DNA of 64,000 bases from Marinobacter lipolyticus (GCF_018424605.1 NZ_QTKT01000009.1:1-64000), one strand, 5' to 3'. Positions 1-8,650 are shown, numbered from the stretch's first letter. The notes: generated by a model from the sequence alone, not told the origin. A program made the numbers and translations.

Positions 1-2
1 GC

Positions 3-206
3 TACGCACTGGTTACCGGTCTCTCGAATGAGGAGCCTGCCATCATCGAGCTGCTGCATGAAGGCCCCCAGCGGCCACTGGGGGTGGGCCTCAATTTACC
101 CAAACACGGCAGGAATTATCCATACAATGCCAGGCACGGCGACGCCTTTTTCGTTGCGGCTTCGCCTCCACAACAAAGGCGCGCGTGCTGGCGGCGTTAT
201 ACATGA
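3..206 (+). CDS. C-terminal fragment of an unrecognised protein (cut by window edge)
   Basis: The reading frame is open from the first full codon of the window to a TGA at 204-206, giving about 67 residues with no start. The fragment contains LGVGLNLP and HGDAFFVAA, which look like ordinary globular protein, while the competing frame from 28 is Cys/Ser-rich and looks like a shadow. The stop lies 12 bases before the DinB gene, so the two may be co-transcribed. I do not recognise the family; the rest of the gene lies outside the window. Confidence 0.4.
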   Translation, partial: YALVTGLSNEEPAIIELLHEGPQRPLGVGLNLPKHGRNYPYNARHGDAFFVAASPPQQRRACWRRYT

Positions 207-218
207 GAGGGAACTCTG

Positions 219-761
219 ATGAGCCTGAAAAGTCAGTTCGAACTGCTAGCCGCCTACAATCAGTGGATGAACTCGAAGATCTATGAGGCGGCAGGAAATC
301 TCTCTGCAACAGATTTGGCGAAAGACCGTGGGGCGTTTTTTGGTTCCATTCTCGGAACTTTGAATCACATCCTCGTTGGGGACACCATCTGGCTCAAACG
401 GTTTGCTACCCATCCGTCCTGCTTTAACTCGTTGCGGGCGGTCGCTGATCTTCAAAGTCCGACGAGCCTGGATCAGATCATTTTTGACGATCTGCGTAGC
501 CTAACTGAGCGCCGGATGTGGTTGGATCTTCAGATTATCGACTGGATAGCCGGGTTATCCGAAAGTGATCTAAATTTCGTGCTCAGCTACCACAACACCA
601 AAGGAATTCCTGCCAACAAACGATACTCGAGCCTGGTTCTTCATTTCTTTAACCATCAAACTCACCATCGAGGGCAAGTTTCTACTTTGTTAACGCAGGC
701 ATGTGTGGATCTTGGGGTTACTGACCTATTGGCTCAGATTCCGGAGGAAACTTATGTATAA
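219..761 (+). CDS. DinB family protein
   Basis: 180 residues, the usual size for the DinB/YfiT four-helix-bundle superfamily. The family's metal-binding histidines are visible: His50 in the first helix (NHIL) and an H-x3-H pair near residues 146-150 in HQTHHRG. Members are putative metal-dependent enzymes, some being bacillithiol or mycothiol transferases; the substrate here is unknown. A GAGAGGGA ribosome-binding site precedes the ATG. It lies in a lower-GC run of small accessory genes in the same orientation (YdeI-like, DUF3291). Confidence 0.85.
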   Translation: MSLKSQFELLAAYNQWMNSKIYEAAGNLSATDLAKDRGAFFGSILGTLNHILVGDTIWLKRFATHPSCFNSLRAVADLQSPTSLDQIIFDDLRSLTERRMWLDLQIIDWIAGLSESDLNFVLSYHNTKGIPANKRYSSLVLHFFNHQTHHRGQVSTLLTQACVDLGVTDLLAQIPEETYV

Positions 762-835
762 CCTGGCCAGTCACGGCGGCGTCATGTGTATCGATGCACA
801 TTAGCATGCGAATTCAATTTTAAGGTCTAGAAGGT

Positions 836-1141
836 ATGTCTAGTATTTCAGGCGGTCTTGTACACGAAATGCCAGCTGATCTGGCTGGTGTTTTAGTCCA
901 GAACAAGAAAACGGTTGATCTCTGGGAAAGCCTGACGCCTGTCGCACGTAATGAGTTCATTTGCTGGATTGAAGATGCGAAGCAAGAAAAGACCAGACTG
1001 AAACGGATCAATCGTACTGTTGAGGAGCTTGCGGATGGTAAGAGACGCCCGTGCTGCTGGCCTGGCTGCATTCATCGTACTGACAAAAAGCCCGGCAAAT
1101 GGCAGCAAGATGTTCTTATCGATAAAAAGCCGAGGCGCTAA
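836..1141 (+). CDS. YdeI/OmpD-associated family protein
   Basis: 101 residues. The block VARNEFICWIEDAKQEKTR followed by RINRTVEELADGKR is typical of the YdeI/OmpD-associated family, small proteins linked in some enterobacteria to resistance to cationic peptides or bacteriocins. The C-terminal part is Cys-containing and basic (PCCWPGC). AAGGT sits just before the ATG. The next gene begins 20 bases downstream, suggesting a small operon. The family is clear; the cellular role here is not. Confidence 0.75.
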   Translation: MSSISGGLVHEMPADLAGVLVQNKKTVDLWESLTPVARNEFICWIEDAKQEKTRLKRINRTVEELADGKRRPCCWPGCIHRTDKKPGKWQQDVLIDKKPRR

Positions 1142-1161
1142 GTGTTTTCAGGGAGGAAACT

Positions 1162-1659
1162 GTGAATAAGTATCATATTGCGCAACTCAACATTGCCACA
1201 CTGTTGGCAACAATCGATTCGCCGCAGCTTTCGGATTTTGTCGCGAATCTAGACCGGATCAATGCGTTGGCAGACGACTCCCCTGGTTTCGTCTGGCGGC
1301 TACAAACCGAAGACGGTGATGCTACCGGCATTGATTATTTCGGCTCTGATAAAATCGTGAATCTTTCCCTCTGGGATTCGGTCGAGGCTTTACATAATTA
1401 CGTTTATCGGTCTGCCCACGTGGAGATCATGCGCCGCAAGAAGGAGTGGTTTCAGAAAATGGGACAGGCATATATGGTGCTTTGGTGGGTGCCTGCCGGT
1501 CACATTCCCTCAATCGAAGAGGCGGCGCAAAAGCTGAACACTCTTCGAGAGCATGGCCCAACCGCGAAGGCTTTCACGTTCAAGAAAGCATTCCCTGCTC
1601 CCAGCGAACTAGCCAGTGTGCCAACTGATACTTGGAGTGGTGAATGTCCAGCCACTTAA
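1162..1659 (+). CDS. DUF3291 domain protein
   Basis: 165 residues starting at GTG with a strong GGGAGGAAAC ribosome-binding site. The N-terminal AQLNIA block, the central PGFVWRLQ and NLSLWDS blocks and the WWVPAGHIPS block are characteristic of DUF3291, a ferredoxin-like alpha/beta fold related to antibiotic-biosynthesis monooxygenase (ABM) domains. No catalytic function is established for the family. It follows the YdeI-like gene in the same direction and probably shares its transcript. Confidence 0.85.
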   Translation: MNKYHIAQLNIATLLATIDSPQLSDFVANLDRINALADDSPGFVWRLQTEDGDATGIDYFGSDKIVNLSLWDSVEALHNYVYRSAHVEIMRRKKEWFQKMGQAYMVLWWVPAGHIPSIEEAAQKLNTLREHGPTAKAFTFKKAFPAPSELASVPTDTWSGECPAT

Positions 1660-1833
1660 CAAACGCAGTCACTCAGGCAAAGTTTCCGCCAGCGCTCCAA
1701 CTTTGCCGGTGCTGCGGATGTTGGTCACTGCAAAGGGATCCATCTTGGATAGTAAAATAATGAGCTTAGTCCAACGGTTGCAGGTTCCTGACCGACCCAA
1801 AAAAACAGCGGCTATTCTGGTCCACGAGTTGCG

Positions 1834-2421
1834 GTGATTTACGGCTTCATGGCCCGACGACTGATGCAACGCCACTTGCTGCATTACCTTAGAAGCAAGG
1901 GCCTGCCAGACGTGACAATGTACGGACACCTGCATTCGGTTGATTCGATATCAGATGACTTACAAGCATCACGCAGCGAGGGACGGAACCTGGTAATTCT
2001 CGGGTTTAGTCAGGGCGGGTTCCAGGCAGTCAAGATTGCACGCGAGCTTGAGCGACGAGGTGTGGATGTTTCTCTGCTCGTGAGCATCGCCGCAGGAGGG
2101 CTGGGACGGGTGTTCCCAGGACGGTGGGGTTTCGATCCTCGCAGCGTACCGACAAACGTTGATGTGTGCCTTAATTTCTTCTCTCAGGGAGATTTGCTCG
2201 GGTACGACCGCAGCCACCAAATGAACGAGGCTGTTGGGAGCACAGCCTCGCAACGGGTCGAAAACCACATGTTCCATGCGCACGAGGGCGTAAGTCATAT
2301 TGATCTGGTGAAGTGCTATCCAGAAGAAGGGATCAAACCCGCTGTGCGAACACATGTGATTGAAAGGATCATGGCAGAGATTAGCGGGCTCAAACGGTCT
2401 GGTGCCCAACAACGCGCTTAA
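1834..2421 (+). CDS. alpha/beta hydrolase-like protein, N-terminus probably frameshifted
   Basis: 195 residues from a GTG at 1834 that has no good ribosome-binding site. VIYGFMA occupies the place of the oxyanion HG motif and GFSQGG is a serine-nucleophile elbow; a late HIDL could supply the histidine. Upstream, another frame reads MSLVQRLQVPDRPKK from an ATG at 1760 and runs into seven adenines at 1799-1805. One base of slippage there would join it to this frame as a natural N-terminus. The gene may therefore be broken, programmed to shift, or carry a sequencing error. The exact substrate is unknown. Confidence 0.55.
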   Translation: MIYGFMARRLMQRHLLHYLRSKGLPDVTMYGHLHSVDSISDDLQASRSEGRNLVILGFSQGGFQAVKIARELERRGVDVSLLVSIAAGGLGRVFPGRWGFDPRSVPTNVDVCLNFFSQGDLLGYDRSHQMNEAVGSTASQRVENHMFHAHEGVSHIDLVKCYPEEGIKPAVRTHVIERIMAEISGLKRSGAQQRA

Positions 2422-2618
2422 GGAGAGAGTCCTTCCCTCGGCCATCCTGCCGCTTAGCCCCGCGATAAAAGCAGGAAACCATGGATAGAGAGTTTATAGA
2501 AAAGGCTGATAAGGCAGGATTCCTTATAATAGATGGCGCAAGCGGCACAGCTAACACAGCCATTAGGTCTGTTCTGCACTTACCCACTCATGAGGCACGC
2601 ATCAGGTTGCGAGTACCC

Positions 2619-3014
2619 ATGCGCAAGGCTCTTAAAGCACTGACAATCTGGCTCTGCATCCTTGCCCTTGCCATCGCCAACGGCCTGCTCCGCGAGGCCG
2701 TACTTCTGCCAGCGTTCGGGATTCCATCTGCTTTTATCGTGAGCGGCCTCCTCCTTTCAGCCCTGATCATTACCTTAGCGTGGCTGTCGCTTCCCTGGCT
2801 GCACCTGCGCCGCCCCGAACAAGTCTGGTTAGTAGGATTCAGTTGGCTCGCTCTCTCCCTTGCGTTCGAGTTTTCCTTTGGGCTTGCACAAGGCAAGTCC
2901 TGGCCAGTGATGCTTGAGGCCTACACGTTCAAGGATGGCAACCTCTGGCCAGTGGTGCTTGCGGTAACCGCTTGTGCGCCGTTCATCGCAGCGAAGATAA
3001 GGCGCAAGGCCTAG
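2619..3014 (+). CDS. small integral membrane protein, four predicted helices
   Basis: I chose the ATG at 2619 (MRKALKALTIWLC) because the first membrane helix begins there; the 46 codons upstream do not look like part of the protein. The product is about 131 residues with four hydrophobic segments and the conserved-looking blocks NGLLREAVLLPAFG, ALIITLAWLSLPWL and EAYTFKDGN. It resembles an uncharacterised proteobacterial inner-membrane family. No catalytic residues are evident and no function can be assigned. Confidence 0.7.
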   Translation: MRKALKALTIWLCILALAIANGLLREAVLLPAFGIPSAFIVSGLLLSALIITLAWLSLPWLHLRRPEQVWLVGFSWLALSLAFEFSFGLAQGKSWPVMLEAYTFKDGNLWPVVLAVTACAPFIAAKIRRKA

Positions 3015-3070
3015 CTCGGAACATGTTGGCTTAGGGCGTAGGGAAACAGGGATGTTTAAAAAAACCGCGC

Positions 3071-3418
3071 TCACCAAACCCACGCTACGATGCCCGCCAC
3101 GGTTACTGCACCTGCAATAAAAGATGCAATCATTGGCACAAGGAACTTCCGCTTGGATACTCCGGGAAGAATTTCACTTTCCAAGTGTTCGTATTCCTCC
3201 AGCACATCGATGAGTTGACTCATGGCGCGGGAAGACCGATTAGGGAGCTCGGCGTTAAAGTCTCTAGCAAGAGCGTCGACCAAAGAAAAAGCTTTCGTCG
3301 CCAGGGACTTTTCTTGTTGGCGTGCTGCTATAAGCTTGCGACGCATGGTAATTTCCGGGCAGCTTTCATCGGGCTCGAATTCATCGGACTGCTTCAACGC
3401 GGATGTTTCTTTTGTCAT
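3071..3418 (-). CDS. hypothetical tail-anchored membrane protein
   Basis: 115 residues from the ATG at 3418, preferred over one 18 bases upstream because GCGAGGA lies seven bases before it. The first 90 residues are acidic and helical (ALARDFNAEL, LIDVLEEYEHLESE), and a single hydrophobic segment with the run VPMIASFIAGAVTVAGIVAW closes the protein, so it should be anchored by its C-terminus with the bulk in the cytoplasm. I do not recognise the family. It stands alone and convergent to the small membrane protein before it. Confidence 0.55.
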   Translation of the reverse strand: MTKETSALKQSDEFEPDESCPEITMRRKLIAARQQEKSLATKAFSLVDALARDFNAELPNRSSRAMSQLIDVLEEYEHLESEILPGVSKRKFLVPMIASFIAGAVTVAGIVAWVW

Positions 3419-3648
3419 TATACAATCCTCGCTCAAATCGTTACGTAGCTATGCATATTTACCTTAATATGCATTCGACATGCAACAAGACTGTCGCCTT
3501 AAATCGACATGTATGACTTATTCACATATTAAGAATATGTACTAAAACTCTCTCTGCGTTTTCGGCCCACCGTCCATTTACGCCGAGCATCGAGTTTTAT
3601 TGGTCGTAGCAGGTTAATCAGGAACTCTACTTTGATCAGGAATAACGA

Positions 3649-4095
3649 ATGAAAGGCCAATGCCTCTGCACTGCAGTCCAATTCGAGATCGAAGGCGATC
3701 TCCCCAACCTCTACCAGTGCCACTGCTCCCTCTGCCGCAAGGCCACCGGGTCTGCGGCCAACGCAGCCACCTTTGTTCAGCAACAGAATTTCCGCTGGCT
3801 CTCGGGCCAGGACAGCATCACCTCGTTCCAGAAGCCAACCGGCTTTCGCAGTGATTTCTGCGCGGTGTGCGGCAGCCCGGTTCCCAACCCGCTAAGAGGC
3901 ACCGAGCTGGTCTGGGTTCCTGTCGGCTTGCTGGACGAAGATTTCGATGCGGCGGTGAATGTCCACCTTCATCTCGATTCGGCCGCCCCCTGGGCGCGAG
4001 ATTCTGTTCACTGCCTCCGGTTGGGCGCTGGTCCTGAAAGTTTGAATGCCCTATACAGGGCTTTAGAGCAGAAAAGGGGCTGCGCCGGTCAGTGA
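3649..4095 (+). CDS. GFA family (CENP-V/Gfa domain) protein
   Basis: 148 residues with the zinc-binding pattern of the Gfa fold: Cys5-x-Cys7, Cys24-x-Cys26-x2-Cys29 and Cys71-x2-Cys74 (FCAVCGSPVPN). The family is named for glutathione-dependent formaldehyde-activating enzyme, but most members have no proven substrate. It stands alone, with about 210 bases before it in which I see no clear promoter. The assignment to the family is firm; the formaldehyde role is not. Confidence 0.88.
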   Translation: MKGQCLCTAVQFEIEGDLPNLYQCHCSLCRKATGSAANAATFVQQQNFRWLSGQDSITSFQKPTGFRSDFCAVCGSPVPNPLRGTELVWVPVGLLDEDFDAAVNVHLHLDSAAPWARDSVHCLRLGAGPESLNALYRALEQKRGCAGQ

Positions 4096-4150
4096 CGGCT
4101 CACCGAGGTCGGTGTATCGGCGGTGCAGTAACGCGGGCGAATGCTCGCTC

Positions 4151-4483
4151 TCAACTCTCCGGAGACATCGGCCGCCGGAAATCCAGCACCTGCCCTGCGC
4201 TCATCGCAGCGGGTTCCGTGCCGTATTGCTGGGCAAGCAGCGCCTGCTGCAGCGCAAACAGCGAGTCGTACATCATCGCCTGAATGTCCATCAACGCCTT
4301 CATGGGGCTGCCGGCCACTCTTCGACGGGCGTCAATCACAAACTGAAGGCCCCGCAGCCGGCGTTGATTACAGCTGGAGCTGCGGCGGATGCAGTCTTCA
4401 ATCAGTTGCGCGCGCAGCGCCTCGAAGCCTTCCGGGTCACGCTGCAGCAGATCCCTGAGCTCGTCGAACGTGGGCATATCCAT
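4151..4483 (-). CDS. DUF3135 domain protein
   Basis: 110 residues beginning MDMPTFDELRDLLQRDPEGFE, the signature of DUF3135, followed by QRRLRGLQFVIDARRRVAGSPMK. These are small cytoplasmic helical proteins of unknown function found in gammaproteobacteria. The gene is convergent with the GFA gene and divergent from the DksA-like gene; about 200 bases separate the two divergent starts and hold their promoters, which I could not place with confidence. Confidence 0.8.
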   Translation of the reverse strand: MDMPTFDELRDLLQRDPEGFEALRAQLIEDCIRRSSSCNQRRLRGLQFVIDARRRVAGSPMKALMDIQAMMYDSLFALQQALLAQQYGTEPAAMSAGQVLDFRRPMSPES

Positions 4484-4687
4484 GCCGCCTCTCCTTCCCT
4501 GGTTTTACAGAGTCCGTGCTTCGTTCTTTGCGCATTCAAACCGGCGTAGGCCCGGTTCACCAGGCCGGAAATAACCAACGGATCGCCGGCGGCTCTACCT
4601 GTAATGTAAACTGATATTTCGACGAGCGCACAAATTTTGTACAGAATTAATCTGTAACCGGGGATCAACGAACGAGCGGAGAGCGCT

Positions 4688-4954
4688 ATGGCAGGTGGAT
4701 GGTCAAAGGATGGCGCCGTTCAGGACCAGATCGACGCCAGTGTGGAAGATGAGGTGAAACGCGCGCGCAGCCAGTTGGGCTCCGGCGAGAGCGCGTTGCA
4801 TTGCGATGAGTGTGGCTGTGACATCCCGGAAGCCCGCCGCAAAGCGATTCCCGGCGTGCGGTTGTGCATTGCGTGCCAGTCAGCGCTTGAAAAGCAGGAG
4901 ACCAATGCAGGCGGCATCAATCGCCGCGGCAGCAAGGACAGCCAGTTGCGGTAA
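4688..4954 (+). CDS. DksA/TraR family C4-type zinc finger protein (YbiI-like)
   Basis: 88 residues. Cys39-x2-Cys42 and Cys60-x2-Cys63 (CDEC...CIAC) form the DksA/TraR zinc finger, and IPEARRKAIPGVRLC is the family's core. The long coiled coil that carries the acidic tip of true DksA is missing, so it is a short YbiI-like paralogue that might still contact RNA polymerase. It is convergent with the hotdog thioesterase that ends 12 bases downstream. Confidence 0.88.
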   Translation: MAGGWSKDGAVQDQIDASVEDEVKRARSQLGSGESALHCDECGCDIPEARRKAIPGVRLCIACQSALEKQETNAGGINRRGSKDSQLR

Positions 4955-4966
4955 CCTGCGGTGCCA

Positions 4967-5440
4967 TCACTGTTTCGCGGACACCCACATGGTGATCGCC
5001 ATCCGCGAGACGGTGTTCCCGTCAGTGTCTTTCACGTCCACTTTCGCGATCAGTTCACTCGCATCTGGCCAGGTCTCCGGCAGATCGCAGGTGGCGGTGG
5101 CGGTCAGGTCTGTATTGGCCTTCTTCAGGTATTCCACGGTCATCCCCTTCGGTATCCAGCGGTGGCTGGTGGGAATGCTCACGTCCGTCATCATACCGCC
5201 GGCCAGCTCCGCCATGTTGCACATGGCGATGGCGTGTACCGTTCCGAGGTGATTCAGCACCGCCCGGTGCTTTCGGATCTGCACCTCGGCTTTACCGGGG
5301 CGCAGCTCGGTCATCAGCGGCTTGATGGATCTGAAATACGGCGCCTTGAAGCACAGCGCCCGGGTGAACAGTTGTCGCCCCATGGGGAGCGCGCTCATTT
5401 TCTGAAACAGGGCAAGATTGGGTTGGATTTTTCCGCTCAT
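4967..5440 (-). CDS. hotdog-fold thioesterase-like protein (DUF4442)
   Basis: 157 residues. MTELRPGKAEVQIRKHRAVLNHLGTVHAIAMCNMAELAGG is the DUF4442/hotdog core, with HLGTVHA at the start of the central helix and no obvious Asp/Glu nucleophile of the PaaI type. Such proteins are thought to bind or hydrolyse acyl-CoA thioesters. It is divergent from the TetR regulator at 5522, and the 80 bases between them carry an AGAAT/ATTCT array, so it may belong to that regulator's targets. Confidence 0.8.
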   Translation of the reverse strand: MSGKIQPNLALFQKMSALPMGRQLFTRALCFKAPYFRSIKPLMTELRPGKAEVQIRKHRAVLNHLGTVHAIAMCNMAELAGGMMTDVSIPTSHRWIPKGMTVEYLKKANTDLTATATCDLPETWPDASELIAKVDVKDTDGNTVSRMAITMWVSAKQ

Positions 5441-5462
5441 GGCAAACTGGGCTCTCGTTGAT

Positions 5463-5497
5463 ATTCTGTGTAGAATCTTGTTCTAGAATAATATTCT
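5463..5497. promoter_or_regulatory. candidate TetR operator array between divergent genes
   Basis: The gap between the hotdog gene and the TetR gene contains ATTCT-N4-AGAAT at 5463-5476, the palindrome TTCTAGAA at 5481-5488 and AGAAT-N3-ATTCT at 5485-5497. Repeated, dyad-symmetric half sites immediately before a divergent TetR gene are the usual arrangement of an autoregulatory operator. This is inferred from position and symmetry only. Confidence 0.55.
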
Positions 5498-5521
5498 GTT
5501 ATTGGTGGAGGGGTCAACAAC

Positions 5522-6151
5522 GTGGAACCTGCTTTTGAGCGCGCCTACCCGGGAACACGCAAGGCCAGAAAACGCCAGGTGCTGAGCTGTGCCCTAGCCT
5601 GCTTCGATGAAATGGGTGTGGATGCGGTGACCATCGACACCATTCGGGAGCGTTCCGGCAGCAGCATCGGGACCATCTATCATCATTTTGGCAACAAGGA
5701 AGGCCTGGCAGCGGCGATCTATCTGGCGGGGCTGGACGATCAGCAGGCGTGGTTCGAGACCGCCCTTGGAGATGCAAAGAGCATTCAGGAGGCCGTGACG
5801 GCGTGGGTGCGGGCCTACCTTGAATGGGTGGTGGCCAATCCGCAGCTGGCGCGGTTCATGTATCACTCGCGCCGGGTGGTCGCCGCCGGCACATCGAAAG
5901 ATCAGCTTAAAGGGCGTAACGACAAACGCTACGGCGCCTTGCTGCAGTTCCTGGAAACTGGCCTGGCGTCGGGAAAAGTGCGATCGTTGCCCCGTGAGAC
6001 CTACGCCTCCCTGCTGATCGGCCAGGCCGAGAATTATTGCCGGGCATGGCTGTCTGGCCGTGTGCCGACGCCACCCACGGAGCATATTGATGTATTCGCC
6101 GGGGCGGCGTGGCGTGCCATTGCCGCAGATGCAGACCAACAAAAGGAATAA
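5522..6151 (+). CDS. TetR/AcrR family transcriptional regulator
   Basis: 209 residues from a GTG preceded by GGAGGGG. The N-terminal helix-turn-helix is clear: VLSCALACFDEMGVDAVTI, then IRERSGSSIGTIYHHFGNKEG. The C-terminal ligand domain is unassigned. The SDR gene starts three bases after its stop, so regulator and dehydrogenase are co-transcribed, probably with the hydrolases behind. It is likely to control itself and the divergent hotdog thioesterase through the half-site array at 5463-5497. Confidence 0.9.
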   Translation: MEPAFERAYPGTRKARKRQVLSCALACFDEMGVDAVTIDTIRERSGSSIGTIYHHFGNKEGLAAAIYLAGLDDQQAWFETALGDAKSIQEAVTAWVRAYLEWVVANPQLARFMYHSRRVVAAGTSKDQLKGRNDKRYGALLQFLETGLASGKVRSLPRETYASLLIGQAENYCRAWLSGRVPTPPTEHIDVFAGAAWRAIAADADQQKE

Positions 6152-6153
6152 TC

Positions 6154-6900
6154 ATGCGAAAGAACATCCTGATCACCGGTGCCAGCACCGGTCTTGGTGA
6201 AGGCATGGCCCGCGAATGGGCCGCAAAAGGCTGCAACCTGGCGCTGTGCGCGCGGCGGGCGGATAAGCTGGAAGCCCTGCAGCGGGAACTGCAACAGGCG
6301 CACCCGGATATCCGGGTGCTGGTGCGCGGGCTGGACGTGTGCGACTACGATCAGGTGTTCGAGGTGTTCCGGGGCTTCCGGGATGAGCTGGGCAGTCTGG
6401 ACCGCGTGGTGGTGAACGCGGGTATCGGCAGTTCCCAACCGATTGGGCGCGGGCACTTTGCCGCCAACCGCCACACCGCGGAAACCAACTTCATCGCCGC
6501 CATTGCCCAGAGCGAGGCGGCCATGGAGATTTTCCGGGAACAGAACAGCGGCCATCTGGTGCTGATGTCATCCATGAGCGGCGTGCGCGGGTTCCGCGGC
6601 CCCCTCAATGTATACGCCGCCACCAAAGCCGCTGTGGCCTCCCTGGCCGAGGGTCTGCAGCTGGATACCAAGGGTAAACCCATTAACGTAAGCAACATCC
6701 TGCCCGGCTACATCCTCACCGACATCAACCGGGACACCAAAAACGCCCCCTTTCGGGTGGATCTGGATACCGGCGTCAAAGCCCTGGTGAAAGCCATCGA
6801 CTCCGAAAAGCGCCGCGCCTACGTGCCCTGGTGGCCATGGACACCGCTCAGTTATGTACTGAAGGCGATGCCGTTCGGGTTGTTTGCCCGGGCGATGTGA
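6154..6900 (+). CDS. SDR family oxidoreductase
   Basis: 248 residues from the ATG at 6154. The Rossmann motif TGASTGLG is at residues 8-15, the NAG motif follows, and the catalytic residues are the serine of LMSSMSGV and Tyr154-x3-Lys158 (YAATK). This is a classical short-chain dehydrogenase acting on an unknown alcohol or ketone. The C-terminus PWWPWTPLSYVLKAMPFG is hydrophobic and could lie on the membrane. It is tightly coupled to the TetR gene. Confidence 0.9.
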   Translation: MRKNILITGASTGLGEGMAREWAAKGCNLALCARRADKLEALQRELQQAHPDIRVLVRGLDVCDYDQVFEVFRGFRDELGSLDRVVVNAGIGSSQPIGRGHFAANRHTAETNFIAAIAQSEAAMEIFREQNSGHLVLMSSMSGVRGFRGPLNVYAATKAAVASLAEGLQLDTKGKPINVSNILPGYILTDINRDTKNAPFRVDLDTGVKALVKAIDSEKRRAYVPWWPWTPLSYVLKAMPFGLFARAM

Positions 6901-6943
6901 GTGGCCAGAAGCCAACTCGCTATCGCACAAACCGCGTGATGTT

Positions 6944-8608
6944 ATGAGAGCTTTGACAATCTGGTTACTGCTGGGTGTCGCGCTCGCATCCGGCTGCGCG
7001 AGCCTGGAGCCCCAGGAGCGCTATCAGGACACTGGCCCGGCGACCACCCTGCCCCAGACGTCTTACCATGTGGATGTCGAAGCTCACGATGGCACACTGC
7101 TCCGGGCCACGGTGTTCCAGCCGGCGCTGAAGCCGGGCGTTGCGGCACCGCTGATTATTCACACTCACGGTTTCGGAGCGTTTCGCGCGCCCCGTCGCTT
7201 CTCCATCTACGGCCAGCTGGTGCTCTCCGGGCAGGCGGCAATTGCCGCCTGGGACGCCGGTTACTGGGTGATTTCCTACGACCAGCGGGGCTTCGGCGAC
7301 AGTGAAGGCCAGGTACAGCTGATGGACCCAGACTACGAGGTTCAGGATTTTATCAGCGTGCTGGACTGGGCCGATGAGACGTTGCCAAGGCTGCGCCGTG
7401 CGCCCGATGGCGATCCCTATGTGGGGGCCAGTGGGGAAAGTTACGGCGGCGCGGTGCAGATTCTCGCCAGCATGGAAGACCCCCGGCTGGACGCCATTGT
7501 GCCGATCGCCACCTGGTACGATCTGCAACAGGCGCTGGCGCCCAATGACGTGGTTCAGGGTTTCTGGCCCTTCGCGCTGGACTGGCTGGGAACGCTTGGT
7601 AGCGGCTTTGATTTTGACCTGATCAACGAGGCCAGTTATCAGGCGGCCCTCTCCGGTGAGATCGACAGCGCCACCACGCTGGACCTGTCGAGGCGAAGTC
7701 CTTCGGAATACTGCCGCAATGGCCGCGGCATCCAGGCCGATGCGTTGTTTATCCAGGGGCTGCGAGATGTACTGTTTCCGCTCAATCACGGGTTGGCCAA
7801 CTGGGCCTGCGCCCGCGATGCCGGGCAGGACGCGTATCTGGTGGCCATCGAGGATGGTCACATCATGCCCTGGCCCATGCAGGCCTGGTCCGGCACGCCG
7901 CTGTTCAATACCCAGGCGGACATTCGCTGCGGCTCCTACGAGAGCACGGCCATCGCGATGGTACTGGCGTTCTGGGACGAAAAGCTTAAAGGCCAGCCGG
8001 AATCGCGGCCTCGCCACTGCCTGACGTTCGATTTTGGCGAACCGATGGCGACGGCCGGTGTGTTACTGGAACCCGGTGGCGAGGTGTTCCATGTTCAGGA
8101 AACGCCCGTGGCGCTGGCAATGAGCGGCCGACTGGAGCTGTTGCTACAACCCTGGGACTGGCTTTCCGGGTGGTTTGTTCCGGCCCGGGAGGTGCCGCCA
8201 GCCATCAATCAGCCAGTGACCGGTGGCAGTCTGCGACCGGCCTTCGTACCCCTTTACCGAGCTCAACAAGGGGATTTTCTGGCGGGCGTGCCTCACCTGC
8301 AGCTGGCCACCTCCATAGAGAACGAAGAGGAAGAGAGCGTGGTATTCGCGGGCCTGGGCGTACGTCGCCCCGGCTCGCCAGCCATTGAGGTCATTCACGA
8401 GCAGTTCACCCCCCTGCGCGTTCCGGCCGAACAGCACACTGACATGGCGGGTGTTGTTTACCCCCTGGCTGCAGACGATACCGTGGGACTGGTGCTGCAG
8501 GGATTTACCGGGGCCTATTACAACCGTGGCAAGGGCTGGGGCGACAAAGCATTTGTCGAAGGCGCGGTAACGCTGCCATTACAGACGGATCGAAACGGCA
8601 GCTGGTAA
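6944..8608 (+). CDS. CocE/NonD-like alpha/beta hydrolase, predicted lipoprotein
   Basis: 554 residues from the ATG at 6944, chosen because a signal peptide (MRALTIWLLLGVALASGC) starts there; the cysteine at position 19 suggests a lipoprotein although the lipobox ASGC is not ideal. The oxyanion HTHGFG, the SYDQRGFGDS block and the nucleophile elbow GESYGG with Ser166 place it in the X-Pro dipeptidyl-peptidase/CocE hydrolase group, as does the long beta-rich C-terminal half. It should act outside the inner membrane on an ester or amide. It follows the SDR by 43 bases. Confidence 0.82.
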   Translation: MRALTIWLLLGVALASGCASLEPQERYQDTGPATTLPQTSYHVDVEAHDGTLLRATVFQPALKPGVAAPLIIHTHGFGAFRAPRRFSIYGQLVLSGQAAIAAWDAGYWVISYDQRGFGDSEGQVQLMDPDYEVQDFISVLDWADETLPRLRRAPDGDPYVGASGESYGGAVQILASMEDPRLDAIVPIATWYDLQQALAPNDVVQGFWPFALDWLGTLGSGFDFDLINEASYQAALSGEIDSATTLDLSRRSPSEYCRNGRGIQADALFIQGLRDVLFPLNHGLANWACARDAGQDAYLVAIEDGHIMPWPMQAWSGTPLFNTQADIRCGSYESTAIAMVLAFWDEKLKGQPESRPRHCLTFDFGEPMATAGVLLEPGGEVFHVQETPVALAMSGRLELLLQPWDWLSGWFVPAREVPPAINQPVTGGSLRPAFVPLYRAQQGDFLAGVPHLQLATSIENEEEESVVFAGLGVRRPGSPAIEVIHEQFTPLRVPAEQHTDMAGVVYPLAADDTVGLVLQGFTGAYYNRGKGWGDKAFVEGAVTLPLQTDRNGSW

Positions 8609-8650
8609 GGATTTGCCAGACTCAAGTTCATTAATGGAGCGGGGAATATC

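Noticed and set aside
28..219. 63-codon frame at the left edge
   Set aside because: Cys/Ser-rich and overlaps a more protein-like open frame (3-206) that enters from outside the window.
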